Below, piece after piece: positions 55,634-64,000 of a stretch of DNA of 64,000 nt. How positions within the stretch are numbered: the first letter of the stretch is position 1; the number at the start of each line of letters is the position of its first letter. The DNA lies in NCBI RefSeq assembly GCF_000026185.1, contig NC_010694.1, positions 1,922,001 through 1,986,000 on the forward strand. The letters are read 5' to 3'. The DNA is from Erwinia tasmaniensis Et1/99. Its GTDB lineage: Bacteria; Pseudomonadota; Gammaproteobacteria; Enterobacterales; Enterobacteriaceae. The translations under genes and the position numbers were made by a program. The notes below the pieces were generated by a model. It did not search any database and had not been told where the DNA came from. It saw only the letters and a list, made by a program, of their open reading frames with translations.

Positions 55634-56113
55634 TCAGGATTCGGCAAAATCGCTCAACGCCTGCCCTTCCATTCGGTAGCGTACCCACTCATCCTGCGCG
55701 CTGGCACCAAGACTTTTATAGAAGTCGATGGCCGGTTGATTCCAGTCAAGCACGCTCCACTCCAGGCGACCACAGTTGCGGGATACCGCCAGCTGGGCAA
55801 TATGGCGCAGCAGCTGCTTACCGGCTTTTTGGCCACGAAAACGCGGTGAAACGTAGAGATCTTCCAGGTAAATCCCGTTTTTACCCAGCCAGGTCGAATA
55901 GCTGGTGAAGAACACAGCATAACCCGCCGTCTCTCCGTCCACTTCACAGATAAGCGCTTCCGTAACGGAGTCGGCGGCAAACAGCGAATTTTCTATATCC
56001 TGCTGGCTGGCAACCACTTCATGCAATGCCTTCTCATACTCGGCCAGTTCGGCGATCATCGCGAGGATCGTTTTTGCATCCTCGCGTACGGCACGGCGGA
56101 TAACGATAGTCAT
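55634..56113 (-). CDS. Diamine/spermidine-type GNAT N-acetyltransferase
   Basis: A 159-residue acetyltransferase of the SSAT-like group. YEKALHEVVASQQDIE, YSTWLGKNGIYLEDLYV and SPRFRGQKAGKQLLRHIA (acetyl-CoA loop RGQKAG) are conserved; WSVLDWNQPAIDFYKSLGA is typical of the group. The substrate may be a polyamine or a small amine. Monocistronic. Confidence 0.82.
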   Translation of the reverse strand: MTIVIRRAVREDAKTILAMIAELAEYEKALHEVVASQQDIENSLFAADSVTEALICEVDGETAGYAVFFTSYSTWLGKNGIYLEDLYVSPRFRGQKAGKQLLRHIAQLAVSRNCGRLEWSVLDWNQPAIDFYKSLGASAQDEWVRYRMEGQALSDFAES

Positions 56114-56226
56114 GGATTTTCCTTTTCCTTACTGATGTTGGTCGCCAGCTTAACAGTTAATGTGCACTGAATGAAGTCCACCGCCCTTTGCTGCCAGTGA
56201 GTTTATGCACCGTGGATTGACACGTA

Positions 56227-57573
56227 TCAGCAGGCCGATCGCTCCGCTTGTTGCAGGCGACTGCGTGCCTGCGTATAGCGGTTAGGGCGTACCGGGATCT
56301 CCAGACGTTCTCGCAACGTGCTTCTGTCGTCCTGATACCAATAACCCCGCGCTTCCAGGATTGGCAACACCAAACGGGTGATATCCTCAAGGGCTTCGTT
56401 CAGCACCGGGCCACAGAGAATAAATCCGCTGGCCGCCCCCTGCTCCACCCAGCGGATCAGCGTTTCCGCCACCTGCTGCGGCGTGCCAAAAAAATCGCCT
56501 TTTGGCAGCGCGGTTCTGTATGCCGCTTCACGCAACGTCAGATTTTCCTCGGTGGCCTGGCGTTTAACCTGATCGGTAGTCGAACGGAAGCTGTTCTGCC
56601 CCAATTCCCCCAGGTCAGGGAACGGGCCATCCGGGTCATACTGACTGAAGTCGTGGTGATCGAAAAAGCGGCCCAAATAGTCAAGCGCCTGCTCAAGCGA
56701 CAGCAATGACAGCAGATACTGATATTTCTCTTCGGCTTCAGCCAGCGTTGCGCCAATAATCGGGTTGATGCCGGGGAAAATACCGGGCGGTTGACGCCCG
56801 GCCATCTGTGCCTCCTGTTGAAGGCGCGTGGCATAGTGCTGCGCCTCTTCCAGCGTTCTGGCATTGGTGAATACCGCATCCGCCGAGGCTGCCGCCAGCC
56901 TGATGCCGGACTCCGAGGCCCCTGCCTGGAATATCACCGGCTGTCCCTGCGCGGAGCGCTGAATATTCAGCGGGCCTTCCACGGTAAAATGCTCGCCCTG
57001 GTGATTCAGCTTGTGCAGCTTATTCGCATCAAAAAAAACGCCGCTTTGCCTGTCGCGAATAAATGCGTCTTCTTCCCATGAATCCCACAACCCCTGCACC
57101 ACTTCGATATATTCACCGGCGATCTGGTAGCGCTGCCCGTGTTCAGGATGCTCCCTGCCAAAGTTTCGCGCCGAGCCTGCAAGCGGCGAGGTCACCACGT
57201 TCCAGCCTGCACGGCCATTACTCAACAGGTCGAGTGAAGCGAGCTGACGCGCCACGGTAAACGGGTCGCTGTAAGAGGTGGAGATGGTTCCTGCCAGGCC
57301 AATACGCTGCGTGACCGCCGTCAGGGAGGAAAGCAGTGCCAGCGGCTCAAAGCGATTGAGAAAATGCGGCAGCGATTTTTCATTAATGTGCAGCCCGTCA
57401 GCAACGAACAGAAAATCGAGCCCGGCCTCTTCCGCCTGACGTGCCAACTGTCGATACCAGCTGACGTTAACGCTGGCATCGACAGGCACGCGATGGTGAC
57501 GCCAGGCGTTCATAAATCCACCTGCGCCCTGTAACATCAGGCCGAGCTTGATCCGGCGTGGGGTTTGCTTCAT
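56227..57573 (-). CDS. LLM-class flavin-dependent monooxygenase (NtaA/SnaA/DszA type)
   Basis: A 448-residue FMN-dependent monooxygenase with TIM-barrel fold, partner of a separate flavin reductase. KLGLMLQGAGGFMNAWRH, AEEAGLDFLFVADGLH, LAGTISTSYSDPFTVARQLA, SLDLLSNGRAGWNVVTSPL and GQPVIFQAGASESGI are diagnostic. Members oxidise sulfonates, nitrilotriacetate or similar compounds; the substrate here is not known. No flavin reductase or transporter gene is adjacent. Confidence 0.9.
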   Translation of the reverse strand: MKQTPRRIKLGLMLQGAGGFMNAWRHHRVPVDASVNVSWYRQLARQAEEAGLDFLFVADGLHINEKSLPHFLNRFEPLALLSSLTAVTQRIGLAGTISTSYSDPFTVARQLASLDLLSNGRAGWNVVTSPLAGSARNFGREHPEHGQRYQIAGEYIEVVQGLWDSWEEDAFIRDRQSGVFFDANKLHKLNHQGEHFTVEGPLNIQRSAQGQPVIFQAGASESGIRLAAASADAVFTNARTLEEAQHYATRLQQEAQMAGRQPPGIFPGINPIIGATLAEAEEKYQYLLSLLSLEQALDYLGRFFDHHDFSQYDPDGPFPDLGELGQNSFRSTTDQVKRQATEENLTLREAAYRTALPKGDFFGTPQQVAETLIRWVEQGAASGFILCGPVLNEALEDITRLVLPILEARGYWYQDDRSTLRERLEIPVRPNRYTQARSRLQQAERSAC

Positions 57574-57790
57574 GGGGGATAACTCCGTACTGAGAGAACA
57601 GAACGTCAGACTTCCATAAAATCAGCGCGGAATTAAATATTAAAATCCCCTTTATAATGCCGTTTTATCGCTAACAAAGGAGGTATCGCCAGGCGTAATA
57701 GTTGTGCTACGAAAGAGTTTTGCACGCTGCGTCTGCGGCGTATGATAGAGCGTCTTGTTGATACCCTCATTTATTTCCGGATCTGCCGCT

Positions 57791-58708
57791 ATGATCGTTC
57801 GCCCACTACAGCACTGGTTTCCACGACTGTTTTCATGGCACGGAGCCGTGCTGTCGAAAATTCTGTTTCGCCTGAGCCTCAATCTGATGATGTCGATTTT
57901 TGCCGTGATTTGTTTTCAGTGGTATGAAACCCTGGGGATCCGGCTGACTACCGCGCCATTCAGCCTGCTGGGCGTTGCGATTGCTATCTTTCTCGGATTC
58001 CGCAATAGCGCCAGCTATGCGCGCTTCGTTGAGGCCCGTACCCTGTGGGGATCGCTGCTGATTGCCCAGCGTTCACTATTGCGCCAGGCCAAAGGCGTGC
58101 TGCGCAACGATCCGTTGGAGGTAAGCCGATTCTGTGCTCTGCTGATGGCGTTCAGCTGGAGCTTAAAACATCAGCTGCGTGCTACCGATGATAGTGAGGA
58201 TGTGCAGCGCCTGGTGCCGGAGCAGTATCGCGCGCAGGTGCTCGCCAGTCCTTTTCGCGCTAACCGCCTGCTGCTGTGCCTGGGCAGCTGGCTGGCGGAT
58301 CGCCGTGAAGAAGGAACCATTAGCGACCTGCTGTATAACGCCATGGACAGTAACCTGAATGAGATGGCGCATATTCTTGGCGGCTGCGAACGTATCAGCT
58401 CCACGCCGATCCCGTTTGCCTATTCGCTGATCCTGCATCGCACCGTCTATTTGTTCTGCACGCTGCTGCCTTTTGCGCTGGTGTCCGACCTGCACGCGAT
58501 GACGCCGCTGGTATCGGTCTTTATTTCTTATACTTTTCTGTCGCTGGAGTCACTGGCGGAGGAGCTGGAGGAGCCGTTTGGCACCGCGGCCAACGACCTG
58601 CCGTTAAACGCACTCTGTACGGCAACGGAGCGGCTTCTTAAAGAAATGGACGATCGCCTGCCGTTGCCTGCCGTGGCAAAGCCGGATGGCCGCTATAATT
58701 TGATATAG
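57791..58708 (+). CDS. yneE: Bestrophin-like anion/cation channel (YneE)
   Basis: A 305-residue membrane protein of the bestrophin/UPF0187 family; Klebsiella homologue forms a pentameric channel. It matches E. coli YneE: MIVRPLQHWFPRLFSWHGAV, APFSLLGVAIAIFLGFRNSA, YARFVEARTLWG, CERISSTPIPFAYSLILHRT and SLAEELEEPFGTAANDLPL. Four hydrophobic segments are visible. The ATG at 57791 is preferred, since YneE starts at the same MIVRP. A terminus-region gene in E. coli. Confidence 0.93.
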   Translation: MIVRPLQHWFPRLFSWHGAVLSKILFRLSLNLMMSIFAVICFQWYETLGIRLTTAPFSLLGVAIAIFLGFRNSASYARFVEARTLWGSLLIAQRSLLRQAKGVLRNDPLEVSRFCALLMAFSWSLKHQLRATDDSEDVQRLVPEQYRAQVLASPFRANRLLLCLGSWLADRREEGTISDLLYNAMDSNLNEMAHILGGCERISSTPIPFAYSLILHRTVYLFCTLLPFALVSDLHAMTPLVSVFISYTFLSLESLAEELEEPFGTAANDLPLNALCTATERLLKEMDDRLPLPAVAKPDGRYNLI

Positions 58709-58800
58709 TTTGCCCGGTAACAGGAGGTGTTTAACCCGGTCTGTAGACATTCTCTGGACCCGTTTGAACAAGCTTTTACCACGGGTGAATCAAGAAATAA

Positions 58801-58825
58801 AAAAAAGGGCAGCCGCCGGCTGCCC
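58801..58825 (-). terminator. Terminator of fabV
   Basis: GGGCAGCC / GGCTGCCC with a GCC loop; read leftwards it runs into TTTTTT. Confidence 0.92.
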
Positions 58826-58845
58826 CTGGTCCATCCGGCTGAAAA

Positions 58846-60045
58846 TTACATCTGCACCAGATTTTTGATTTTGACGTCCGGATTGACGTCCGCATCATAG
58901 TCCACACCTTCCAGGCCGAAGCCAAACAGGTGCATAAACTCTTTTTTGTATCCAACAAAGTCAGTCAGCTGGTTCAGGTTCTCATTGGTGACGGTTGGCC
59001 ACAATGCGGAGACTTCATCCTGAACTTCCGGCTGTAGCTCTTTGTAGTCTGCGCGCAGACGACCGGTTTCGTCGACAATCGGCGCGGCGTTATACAGGCT
59101 GTCTTTAAACAGACCGTATACCTGCTCGATGCAGCCTTCATGAGTGCCTTTCTCTTTCATCACCTTGAATAACAGGGAAAGATAGAGTGGCATCACTGGG
59201 ATCGCCGAGCTTGCCTGTGTCACGACCGCTTTCAGCACGGAAACACGGGCGTCGCCGTTGCCGTGGGCCGCCAGGGTGTCGCGGATGGTCAGTACGCGCT
59301 TATCAAGATCCTTCTTCGCTTCACCGATTGAACCGTTCCAGTAAATATCGTGCGTGATTTTCTCACCCAGATAGGTAAAGGCCGTGGTTTTGGCCCCTTC
59401 CGCCAGCACGCCGGCTTCCAGCAGTGCGTCAATCCACATCTGCCAGTCTTCACCGCCCATCACCGCTACGGTGCCCTCGATCTCTTCCGCAGAGGCGGGT
59501 TCCAGCGAGACGTCGGTAATGGTTTCTTTATCGGTGTTCAAACCCCGGGTCGTCAACGGCTTGCCGATCGGTTTCAGGGTAGAGTTGAAGACTTCGCCGG
59601 TTTTCGGATGGGTGCGGCGCGGTGCGGCAAGGCTGTAGACCACCAGGTCAACCTGCCCCAGGTCCTGCCTGATCGTTTCAATCGTTTTCTGCTTAACGGC
59701 ATCTGAATACGCATCGCCGTTGATGCTGTTCGCATACAGCCCTTTGGCCGTTGCCAGTTCTTCAAACGCAGCAGAATTGTACCAGCCGGCCGTCGCCGGT
59801 TTGTTCTCTTCGCCAGCACGTTCGAAGAAAACGCCCAGCGTGTCCGCATTGCAACCAAATGCGGCAGAGATACGGGCAGCCAGTCCGTACCCCGTAGAGG
59901 CGCCAATCACCAGCACTTTTTTCGGGCCGGAGGTAATCGCGCCCTGAGCGGTGACGTATTCGATCTGTTTTTCTACGTTAGCTTTACAACCCGCCGGATG
60001 GGCAGTAACACAGATGAAGCCACGGATGCGTGGTTTAATAATCAT
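58846..60045 (-). CDS. fabV: FabV enoyl-[acyl-carrier-protein] reductase (NADH)
   Basis: Last step of fatty-acid chain elongation: reduces trans-2-enoyl-ACP with NADH. The 399-residue protein is FabV type, not FabI. The cofactor site is [18 protein letters not shown]; the active-site pair is Y-x8-K in [10 protein letters not shown]. FabV enzymes are known to tolerate triclosan. Conserved ends are [17 protein letters not shown] and [19 protein letters not shown]. It may add to a FabI elsewhere. Monocistronic. Confidence 0.96.
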   Translation of the reverse strand: MIIKPRIRGFICVTAHPAGCKANVEKQIEYVTAQGAITSGPKKVLVIGASTGYGLAARISAAFGCNADTLGVFFERAGEENKPATAGWYNSAAFEELATAKGLYANSINGDAYSDAVKQKTIETIRQDLGQVDLVVYSLAAPRRTHPKTGEVFNSTLKPIGKPLTTRGLNTDKETITDVSLEPASAEEIEGTVAVMGGEDWQMWIDALLEAGVLAEGAKTTAFTYLGEKITHDIYWNGSIGEAKKDLDKRVLTIRDTLAAHGNGDARVSVLKAVVTQASSAIPVMPLYLSLLFKVMKEKGTHEGCIEQVYGLFKDSLYNAAPIVDETGRLRADYKELQPEVQDEVSALWPTVTNENLNQLTDFVGYKKEFMHLFGFGLEGVDYDADVNPDVKIKNLVQM

Positions 60046-60545
60046 GTCGACCTCAATTATGAAACTTTTTTCATGAACTTACTGATTAAATACGGCCGCT
60101 AGAATACCGCTTATGCCGGTTCAGGCAAAGTGCGGAAACGCGCTTATCGCTTCCCAGTGGGTTTTTTCGTCATTTGGCCCCGGCGGTAGGGGGATTCCCC
60201 CCCAGCTGCACGACCTGTCAAAAGTATGATCGGATTCAAACTTCAGGAAATTTTCAAGGGAAAAAATTCATTCATTTTTACTACATAACTACCGCTCAAA
60301 TTCTCTATTTTTGGCAGGCGATCGTCCTAAAGCCAAATAACTATGCAGTTTTCAACATGGTAACACCCTAAAAACAATAAATATTCACAATCATTTAAAG
60401 ATCTGGAAACCTTTTTTTAATGCTAGATTGCCCGACACTCAGTGAGATGCACTGAGACATCCACGGTAATCCAGTATTTATCACAAAGCGCTACCCGTCA
60501 GGCCCGCACTTGCCAACGGAGAGGCGCTAACAGAAAAGGTTTGTA
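60046..60545. other. Divergent promoter region fabV / dehydrogenase, about 500 bp
   Basis: AT-rich. It has a small hairpin CTCAGTG-AGATG-CACTGAG (60438-60456) in the likely leader of the rightward gene. No gene or riboswitch I recognise. Confidence 0.4.
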
Positions 60546-61820
60546 ATGGAAAAGCTTTCTTACGTTTCTGATGGCAGTAAAACGGCCTGGTCAACCTATC
60601 TGCAACAGATCGATCGCGTTGCCCCTTATCTTGGAGAACTGTCGCGCTGGGTGGACACCCTGCGTCATCCAAAACGTGCGCTCATTGTGGATATCCCGCT
60701 ACAGATGGATGACGGCACCATCCGTCATTTTGAAGGCTTCCGCGTGCAGCACAATCTTTCCAGGGGTCCTGGCAAAGGCGGCGTGCGCTACCATCCCAAT
60801 GTTGACCTCAATGAAGTCATGGCGCTTTCTGCCTGGATGACGATCAAATGTGCGGCCGTCAATTTACCTTACGGCGGCGCCAAAGGGGGCATCCGGGTCG
60901 ATCCTTTTCGTCTGTCCGAAGGCGAGCTTGAGCGCCTGACGCGTCGCTATACCAGCGAAATTGGCCTGATCATCGGCCCGCAAAAAGATATTCCCGCACC
61001 GGATGTCGGCACCAACGCCAAAGTCATGGCCTGGATGATGGACACCTATTCAATGAATCAGGGAACGACTATTACCGGCGTGGTCACCGGTAAGCCAATA
61101 CACCTCGGCGGTTCTTTGGGACGTGAGAAAGCCACCGGGCGCGGTGTGTTCATCACCGGCCGTGAAGTGGCACAGCGTAGTGGAATTGAAATTGAAGGCG
61201 CGAACGTCGCGGTACAGGGGTTTGGTAACGTGGGTAGCGAGGCGGCTCGCCTGTTTCGTGCAGCGGGCGCACGGGTGATCGCCATTCAGGACCACAGCGC
61301 CACGCTGTTTAATGCAAACGGTATCGATCTGGTCGCATTAGGGGAATGGCAAAGCGCCAATAAGAAGATTGCCGGTTTCAGCGGTGCGCAGGAAATTGAT
61401 GACGAAGCGTTCTGGGATGTAAAAATGGACATCCTGATCCCTGCGGCGCTTGAAGGTCAGATTACTCCCCAGCGAGCAGAAAAACTGCACTGCCGCCTGG
61501 TGCTGGAGGGAGCTAACGGCCCAACCTTCCCACAGGCTGACGATGTTCTGACCTCACGCGGCGTTACGGTAGTACCCGACGTTATCTGTAACGCGGGCGG
61601 TGTTACCGTCAGTTACTTCGAATGGGTGCAGGATATGGCCAGCTTCTTCTGGAGCGAAGCGGAAATTAACGAGCGCATGGATAAAATCATGACGGAGGCG
61701 ATGGTTCACGTGTGGGACAAAGCGCGTGAAAAAGAGTGTAGTCTGCGCACTGCTGCCTATATTGTGGCCTGTGAACGCATTCTGATGGCTCGCAAAGATC
61801 GCGGGATCTATCCAGGTTGA
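60546..61820 (+). CDS. Glutamate dehydrogenase-family amino-acid dehydrogenase
   Basis: Cytoplasmic NAD(P)-dependent oxidative deaminase linking glutamate and 2-oxoglutarate plus ammonia. The 424 residues are the length of the Bacillus RocG/GudB type rather than the 447-residue NADP GdhA of E. coli. Motifs: [19 protein letters not shown], catalytic Lys in [29 protein letters not shown], and Rossmann [17 protein letters not shown]. The usual direction is glutamate breakdown, an inference from family. It joins other nitrogen genes in the window. Start follows AAAAGGTTTGTA. Confidence 0.92.
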   Translation: MEKLSYVSDGSKTAWSTYLQQIDRVAPYLGELSRWVDTLRHPKRALIVDIPLQMDDGTIRHFEGFRVQHNLSRGPGKGGVRYHPNVDLNEVMALSAWMTIKCAAVNLPYGGAKGGIRVDPFRLSEGELERLTRRYTSEIGLIIGPQKDIPAPDVGTNAKVMAWMMDTYSMNQGTTITGVVTGKPIHLGGSLGREKATGRGVFITGREVAQRSGIEIEGANVAVQGFGNVGSEAARLFRAAGARVIAIQDHSATLFNANGIDLVALGEWQSANKKIAGFSGAQEIDDEAFWDVKMDILIPAALEGQITPQRAEKLHCRLVLEGANGPTFPQADDVLTSRGVTVVPDVICNAGGVTVSYFEWVQDMASFFWSEAEINERMDKIMTEAMVHVWDKAREKECSLRTAAYIVACERILMARKDRGIYPG

Positions 61821-61832
61821 TAGATTGATATT

Positions 61833-61860
61833 GACCGGGGCGGTCTGGCCCGCCCCGGTC
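61833..61860 (+). terminator. GC-rich hairpin after the dehydrogenase gene
   Basis: GACCGGGGCG / CGCCCCGGTC with an 8-nt loop, 12 nt past the stop codon; no T run. Confidence 0.6.
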
Positions 61861-61930
61861 CGTAGGTCCACTGCCTGTGAATTAATAAAATTTAACAGGA
61901 GTAACAGACCCGTTCACCGTGACAGCCGCG

Positions 61931-62350
61931 TTATTCTTCTTCTTTCAACGCCTGGGCCTGCTGATAATGCTGTTTGAAAGCGGCATTTTTTTCCACCAGG
62001 GCCAGAGCGGCTTCAATCAGCTCGTTTTGCACCAGGGTCGTTCCGCCGCCACTTGTCTTCCAGTGGATATACAGAACGCAAAGCGCGGCGACCTGTAGCT
62101 GCTCACCTTCCTGTTGCGTGCCATCAAACTGATACTCTGCCGCTGACCAGTGATAGATTGCCGCAACGAACGGCATATCCCCGCTCTCGTCAAGCTCCGG
62201 GAGGGTGGAAAATAGCGCCTGCATTTCCGGGGTGGCAACATAGTTCTGGCGACCGATGGCGTCTAGTTGCCGTCCGTGGGCGCGGGCCTTATTCACCTGT
62301 TTCGCCTTCGCCTTGGCGCGTTTATGACGTTTATCCTGTTTGCTGCTCAC
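61931..62350 (-). CDS. Hypothetical protein with basic N-terminus
   Basis: A 139-residue cytoplasmic protein. The first 25 residues are Lys/Arg-rich (SSKQDKRHKRAKAKAKQ), which suggests nucleic acid or ribosome contact. The rest is helical with an acidic tail (LKEEE). I do not recognise the family. It lies 50 bp right of yeaL's stop in the opposite order (same strand, upstream partner yeaL at 62846). Confidence 0.65.
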   Translation of the reverse strand: MSSKQDKRHKRAKAKAKQVNKARAHGRQLDAIGRQNYVATPEMQALFSTLPELDESGDMPFVAAIYHWSAAEYQFDGTQQEGEQLQVAALCVLYIHWKTSGGGTTLVQNELIEAALALVEKNAAFKQHYQQAQALKEEE

Positions 62351-62399
62351 ACCGTTTCTCTGTCAGTTGAAAATTCGGCTGGCAGCATACCATAAATTG

Positions 62400-62846
62400 C
62401 TATCCTTTCCCGAGCATCAACGACAGCAGGCCGGCAGCGATCAGCGGCCCGACAGGTACCCCCCTGAACAGAGAGACGCCGATAATCGTGCCGATCAGCA
62501 GGCCGCCTACCACCGTTGGCTGAGTGCTCATCAGCGTTACCCCTCGTCCCCCCAGCCACGAGACAAAAATCCCTATGGCAATCGCCGTCAATGATTTCCA
62601 GTGTAAAAAGGAGTGCATCAGAGTGGAGGACGGTATCGTGCCGCTGGCAATCGGTGCCATAACACCAATCGTCAGAATAATGATCCCTACCGTCATGCCC
62701 TGCTTTTCAATCCATGGAAAGGTCTGTTGCAACGGCGTCATACGGATAACGATCAGTACCAAAAGTGCAATAGTGACCGTAATGTTGTGGCTAAAATAAC
62801 TTAAAGCGGCAAGAAACAGCATGATGGCTAGCGTCAGATCGAACAT
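62400..62846 (-). CDS. yeaL: YeaL-like inner-membrane protein (DUF441)
   Basis: A 148-residue membrane protein with about four hydrophobic helices and the same length as E. coli YeaL. Shared blocks are [58 protein letters not shown] and [23 protein letters not shown] precedes the ATG at 62846. Function unknown. Confidence 0.93.
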   Translation of the reverse strand: MFDLTLAIMLFLAALSYFSHNITVTIALLVLIVIRMTPLQQTFPWIEKQGMTVGIIILTIGVMAPIASGTIPSSTLMHSFLHWKSLTAIAIGIFVSWLGGRGVTLMSTQPTVVGGLLIGTIIGVSLFRGVPVGPLIAAGLLSLMLGKG

Positions 62847-62944
62847 TTTTTCTTCCTGATATAACAGATTGAGTGCATCGCGTGATATCAGCATAATCAC
62901 TTTTGCCAGATAATCTGTTTTTTATCTACGGCTTACTCGTTATT

Positions 62945-63577
62945 TTAACGCAGTGCGTCAATCGCAGCCTGTAGGCTCACCTCCGGGCCGCTCAAAACGG
63001 CCAGCGTACTGTGGATCCATTTTTCCGCTCCGCTCATCGAGGCCTGCGCCAGAACGATGCAACCCAGCGGGCTGTCTGGCCGCTGCTGGATATAGTGCGC
63101 TATTTCCCGGTGATAACCTTCAATATCCCCTTGGTTAAACCACGCCCATGCCCGTGGGATCAGCTCAACGTACAGCCGGTCGCCGGGAATAAAGGCGTTG
63201 AATAGACGGGTAGTGGATTCAAGCGTTGACTGAGCGGTACAGAGTACAAGGATGGTGCCGTGGTAGCGCGACGCAAATTTTGCCAGCGTGGCATCGATGC
63301 GCAGTACCGGTTTGCTGAATTGCGCTTCCCAAACGGCAACGCCCAATGTACTACAGGTGACGATCACGGCATCCGCCTGCTGGCACAGCACCTCTATCAC
63401 CTTGCGCGTGGCGGAGATAACGGGCGCACTCATCGCCCGATCCCCCTGCGTTTGTGCGAAAAGCGCGTCTTCAACGCGATGCAGCAGCTGAATATCATCC
63501 TCATCGAGTGCGCTCAGTGCCTGCTCAAAAACCTCGATATTACTTTGGGCTGCGTGCAGGCAGGCAATAACGGCCAT
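62945..63577 (-). CDS. Asp/Glu/hydantoin racemase family protein (HpxA-like)
   Basis: A 210-residue racemase of the Asp/Glu/hydantoin family. A catalytic-type Cys lies in VIVTCSTLGVAVWEA; a second, LVLCTAQST, follows. The ATG at 63577 follows AGGAG; the frame runs open 53 codons further but without support. Divergent from hpxO, where Klebsiella has an allantoin racemase gene (hpxA); that role is inferred from position. If right, it converts allantoin enantiomers. Confidence 0.65.
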   Translation of the reverse strand: MAVIACLHAAQSNIEVFEQALSALDEDDIQLLHRVEDALFAQTQGDRAMSAPVISATRKVIEVLCQQADAVIVTCSTLGVAVWEAQFSKPVLRIDATLAKFASRYHGTILVLCTAQSTLESTTRLFNAFIPGDRLYVELIPRAWAWFNQGDIEGYHREIAHYIQQRPDSPLGCIVLAQASMSGAEKWIHSTLAVLSGPEVSLQAAIDALR

Positions 63578-63780
63578 AATGAAAACTCCTGAAGGATAAA
63601 GTTTAACTGTGGCAAAAAGCGCCGTAAATGCCAGTCGTTTTACACGAAAGAGAACGAACGTTTCAGGTGTGACGCACCAAAAAGGTGCCAGGCCCCATGT
63701 TGGCGCATATTTTTGCGTAACTTTTGTTTCACTCATCGTCTGAAACTGCTGCCGGCGGCGTTTCGGGCCGGTTTCGTTCG

Positions 63781-63796
63781 TGGTATGAAAATTGCT
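63781..63796 (+). promoter_or_regulatory. Sigma-54-like promoter of hpxO
   Basis: TGGTATGAAAATTGCT matches the -24/-12 form TGGCACG-N4-TTGCT with two differences. It lies 34 bp ahead of the hpxO start codon. Agrees with nitrogen control of purine use in Klebsiella. Confidence 0.65.
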
Positions 63797-63829
63797 TATT
63801 TAACCTTATGACGCATGGAGGAGAAACAA

Positions 63830-64000
63830 ATGAAAGCGATTATTATCGGCGGCGGTATCGGCGGAATGTGCACGGCGATTGCTCTGCGTCGTTGCGGGAT
63901 TGAGAGCGAAGTGTACGAGGCGGTTAAGGAGATTAAGCCGGTCGGAGCCGCGATATCCATTTGGCCAAACGGGGTTAAATGCCTTAACTATTTGGGCATG
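63830..64000 (+). CDS. hpxO: FAD-dependent urate hydroxylase (partial)
   Basis: The first 57 codons; cut by the window end. The FAD site IIIGGGIGGMCTAIALR and the block YEAVKEIKPVGAAISIWPNG match Klebsiella HpxO, which oxidises urate to 5-hydroxyisourate with NADH. GGAGGAG precedes the ATG. It presumably opens a rightward purine-catabolism cluster outside the window. Confidence 0.92.
   Translation, partial: MKAIIIGGGIGGMCTAIALRRCGIESEVYEAVKEIKPVGAAISIWPNGVKCLNYLGM

Noticed and set aside
1..64000. CRISPR arrays, tRNA/rRNA genes, insertion sequences, integrases
   Set aside because: No regularly spaced repeats, no tRNA cloverleaf or rRNA sequence and no transposase or integrase motifs were seen.

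Overview
The window reads as chromosomal DNA of an enterobacterium, most likely Erwiniaceae (Erwinia or Pantoea-like). Most genes have close relatives in E. coli, Salmonella or Klebsiella (pepT, sotB, glsB, yneE, osmB, yjaB, yeaL, srfABC, the nas and hpx nitrogen genes). It also carries a FabV-type enoyl reductase, a barnase/barstar pair and a clade of small catalase seen outside E. coli. A near-perfect chromosome dimer resolution site (dif, 21873-21900) places the window at the replication terminus. sotB, glsB and yneE lie near the terminus in E. coli too. The genus is an inference.

Layout. 1-8.1 kb: peptidase T, an orphan DppA-type binding protein, an acetyltransferase, SotB efflux pump, glutaminase, and two small regulators (Rrf2 and SoxS-like AraC). 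8.2-20.7 kb: an AI-2E-type permease, a secreted barnase homologue with its barstar inhibitor, the srfABC operon, a lipoprotein, malate:quinone oxidoreductase and a DUF4385 protein. 20.7-26 kb: beta-carbonic anhydrase, a 54-residue secreted Cys-rich peptide, dif, then an AT-rich island. The island has two candidate conflict modules. One is an HNH nuclease with small partner genes. The other is a three-gene operon of a small protein, an AAA ATPase and an HNH nuclease (Septu-like), with both ATPase and nuclease interrupted at A8 runs.

26-38.2 kb: assimilatory nitrate/nitrite operon nasFED-(nasC-nasB fusion)-nasA-cobA, read leftwards from a sigma-54 promoter through an ANTAR hairpin and attenuator, with the antiterminator gene nasR upstream. 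NasFED import nitrate, NasA reduces it to nitrite, the fused NasC-NasB protein carries electron transfer and nitrite reduction to ammonium, and CobA makes the siroheme precursor. 38.4-50.5 kb: catalase, a periplasmic HAD phosphatase, acetyltransferases, OsmB, an aminotransferase, a cupin, LysR and TetR regulators, a SelW-like protein and a Fur-controlled haem/haemoglobin TonB receptor.

50.5-55.5 kb: an AT-rich, three-gene Lamassu/ABC-3C-type defence operon (Cap4-like nuclease, middle component, Rad50/SMC ATPase). 55.6-64 kb: acetyltransferase, LLM flavin monooxygenase, bestrophin-like channel, FabV, an amino-acid dehydrogenase of the glutamate dehydrogenase family, YeaL, and the start of purine/allantoin catabolism (hpxA-like racemase divergent from hpxO, with a sigma-54-like promoter). 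Nitrogen scavenging is a recurring theme.
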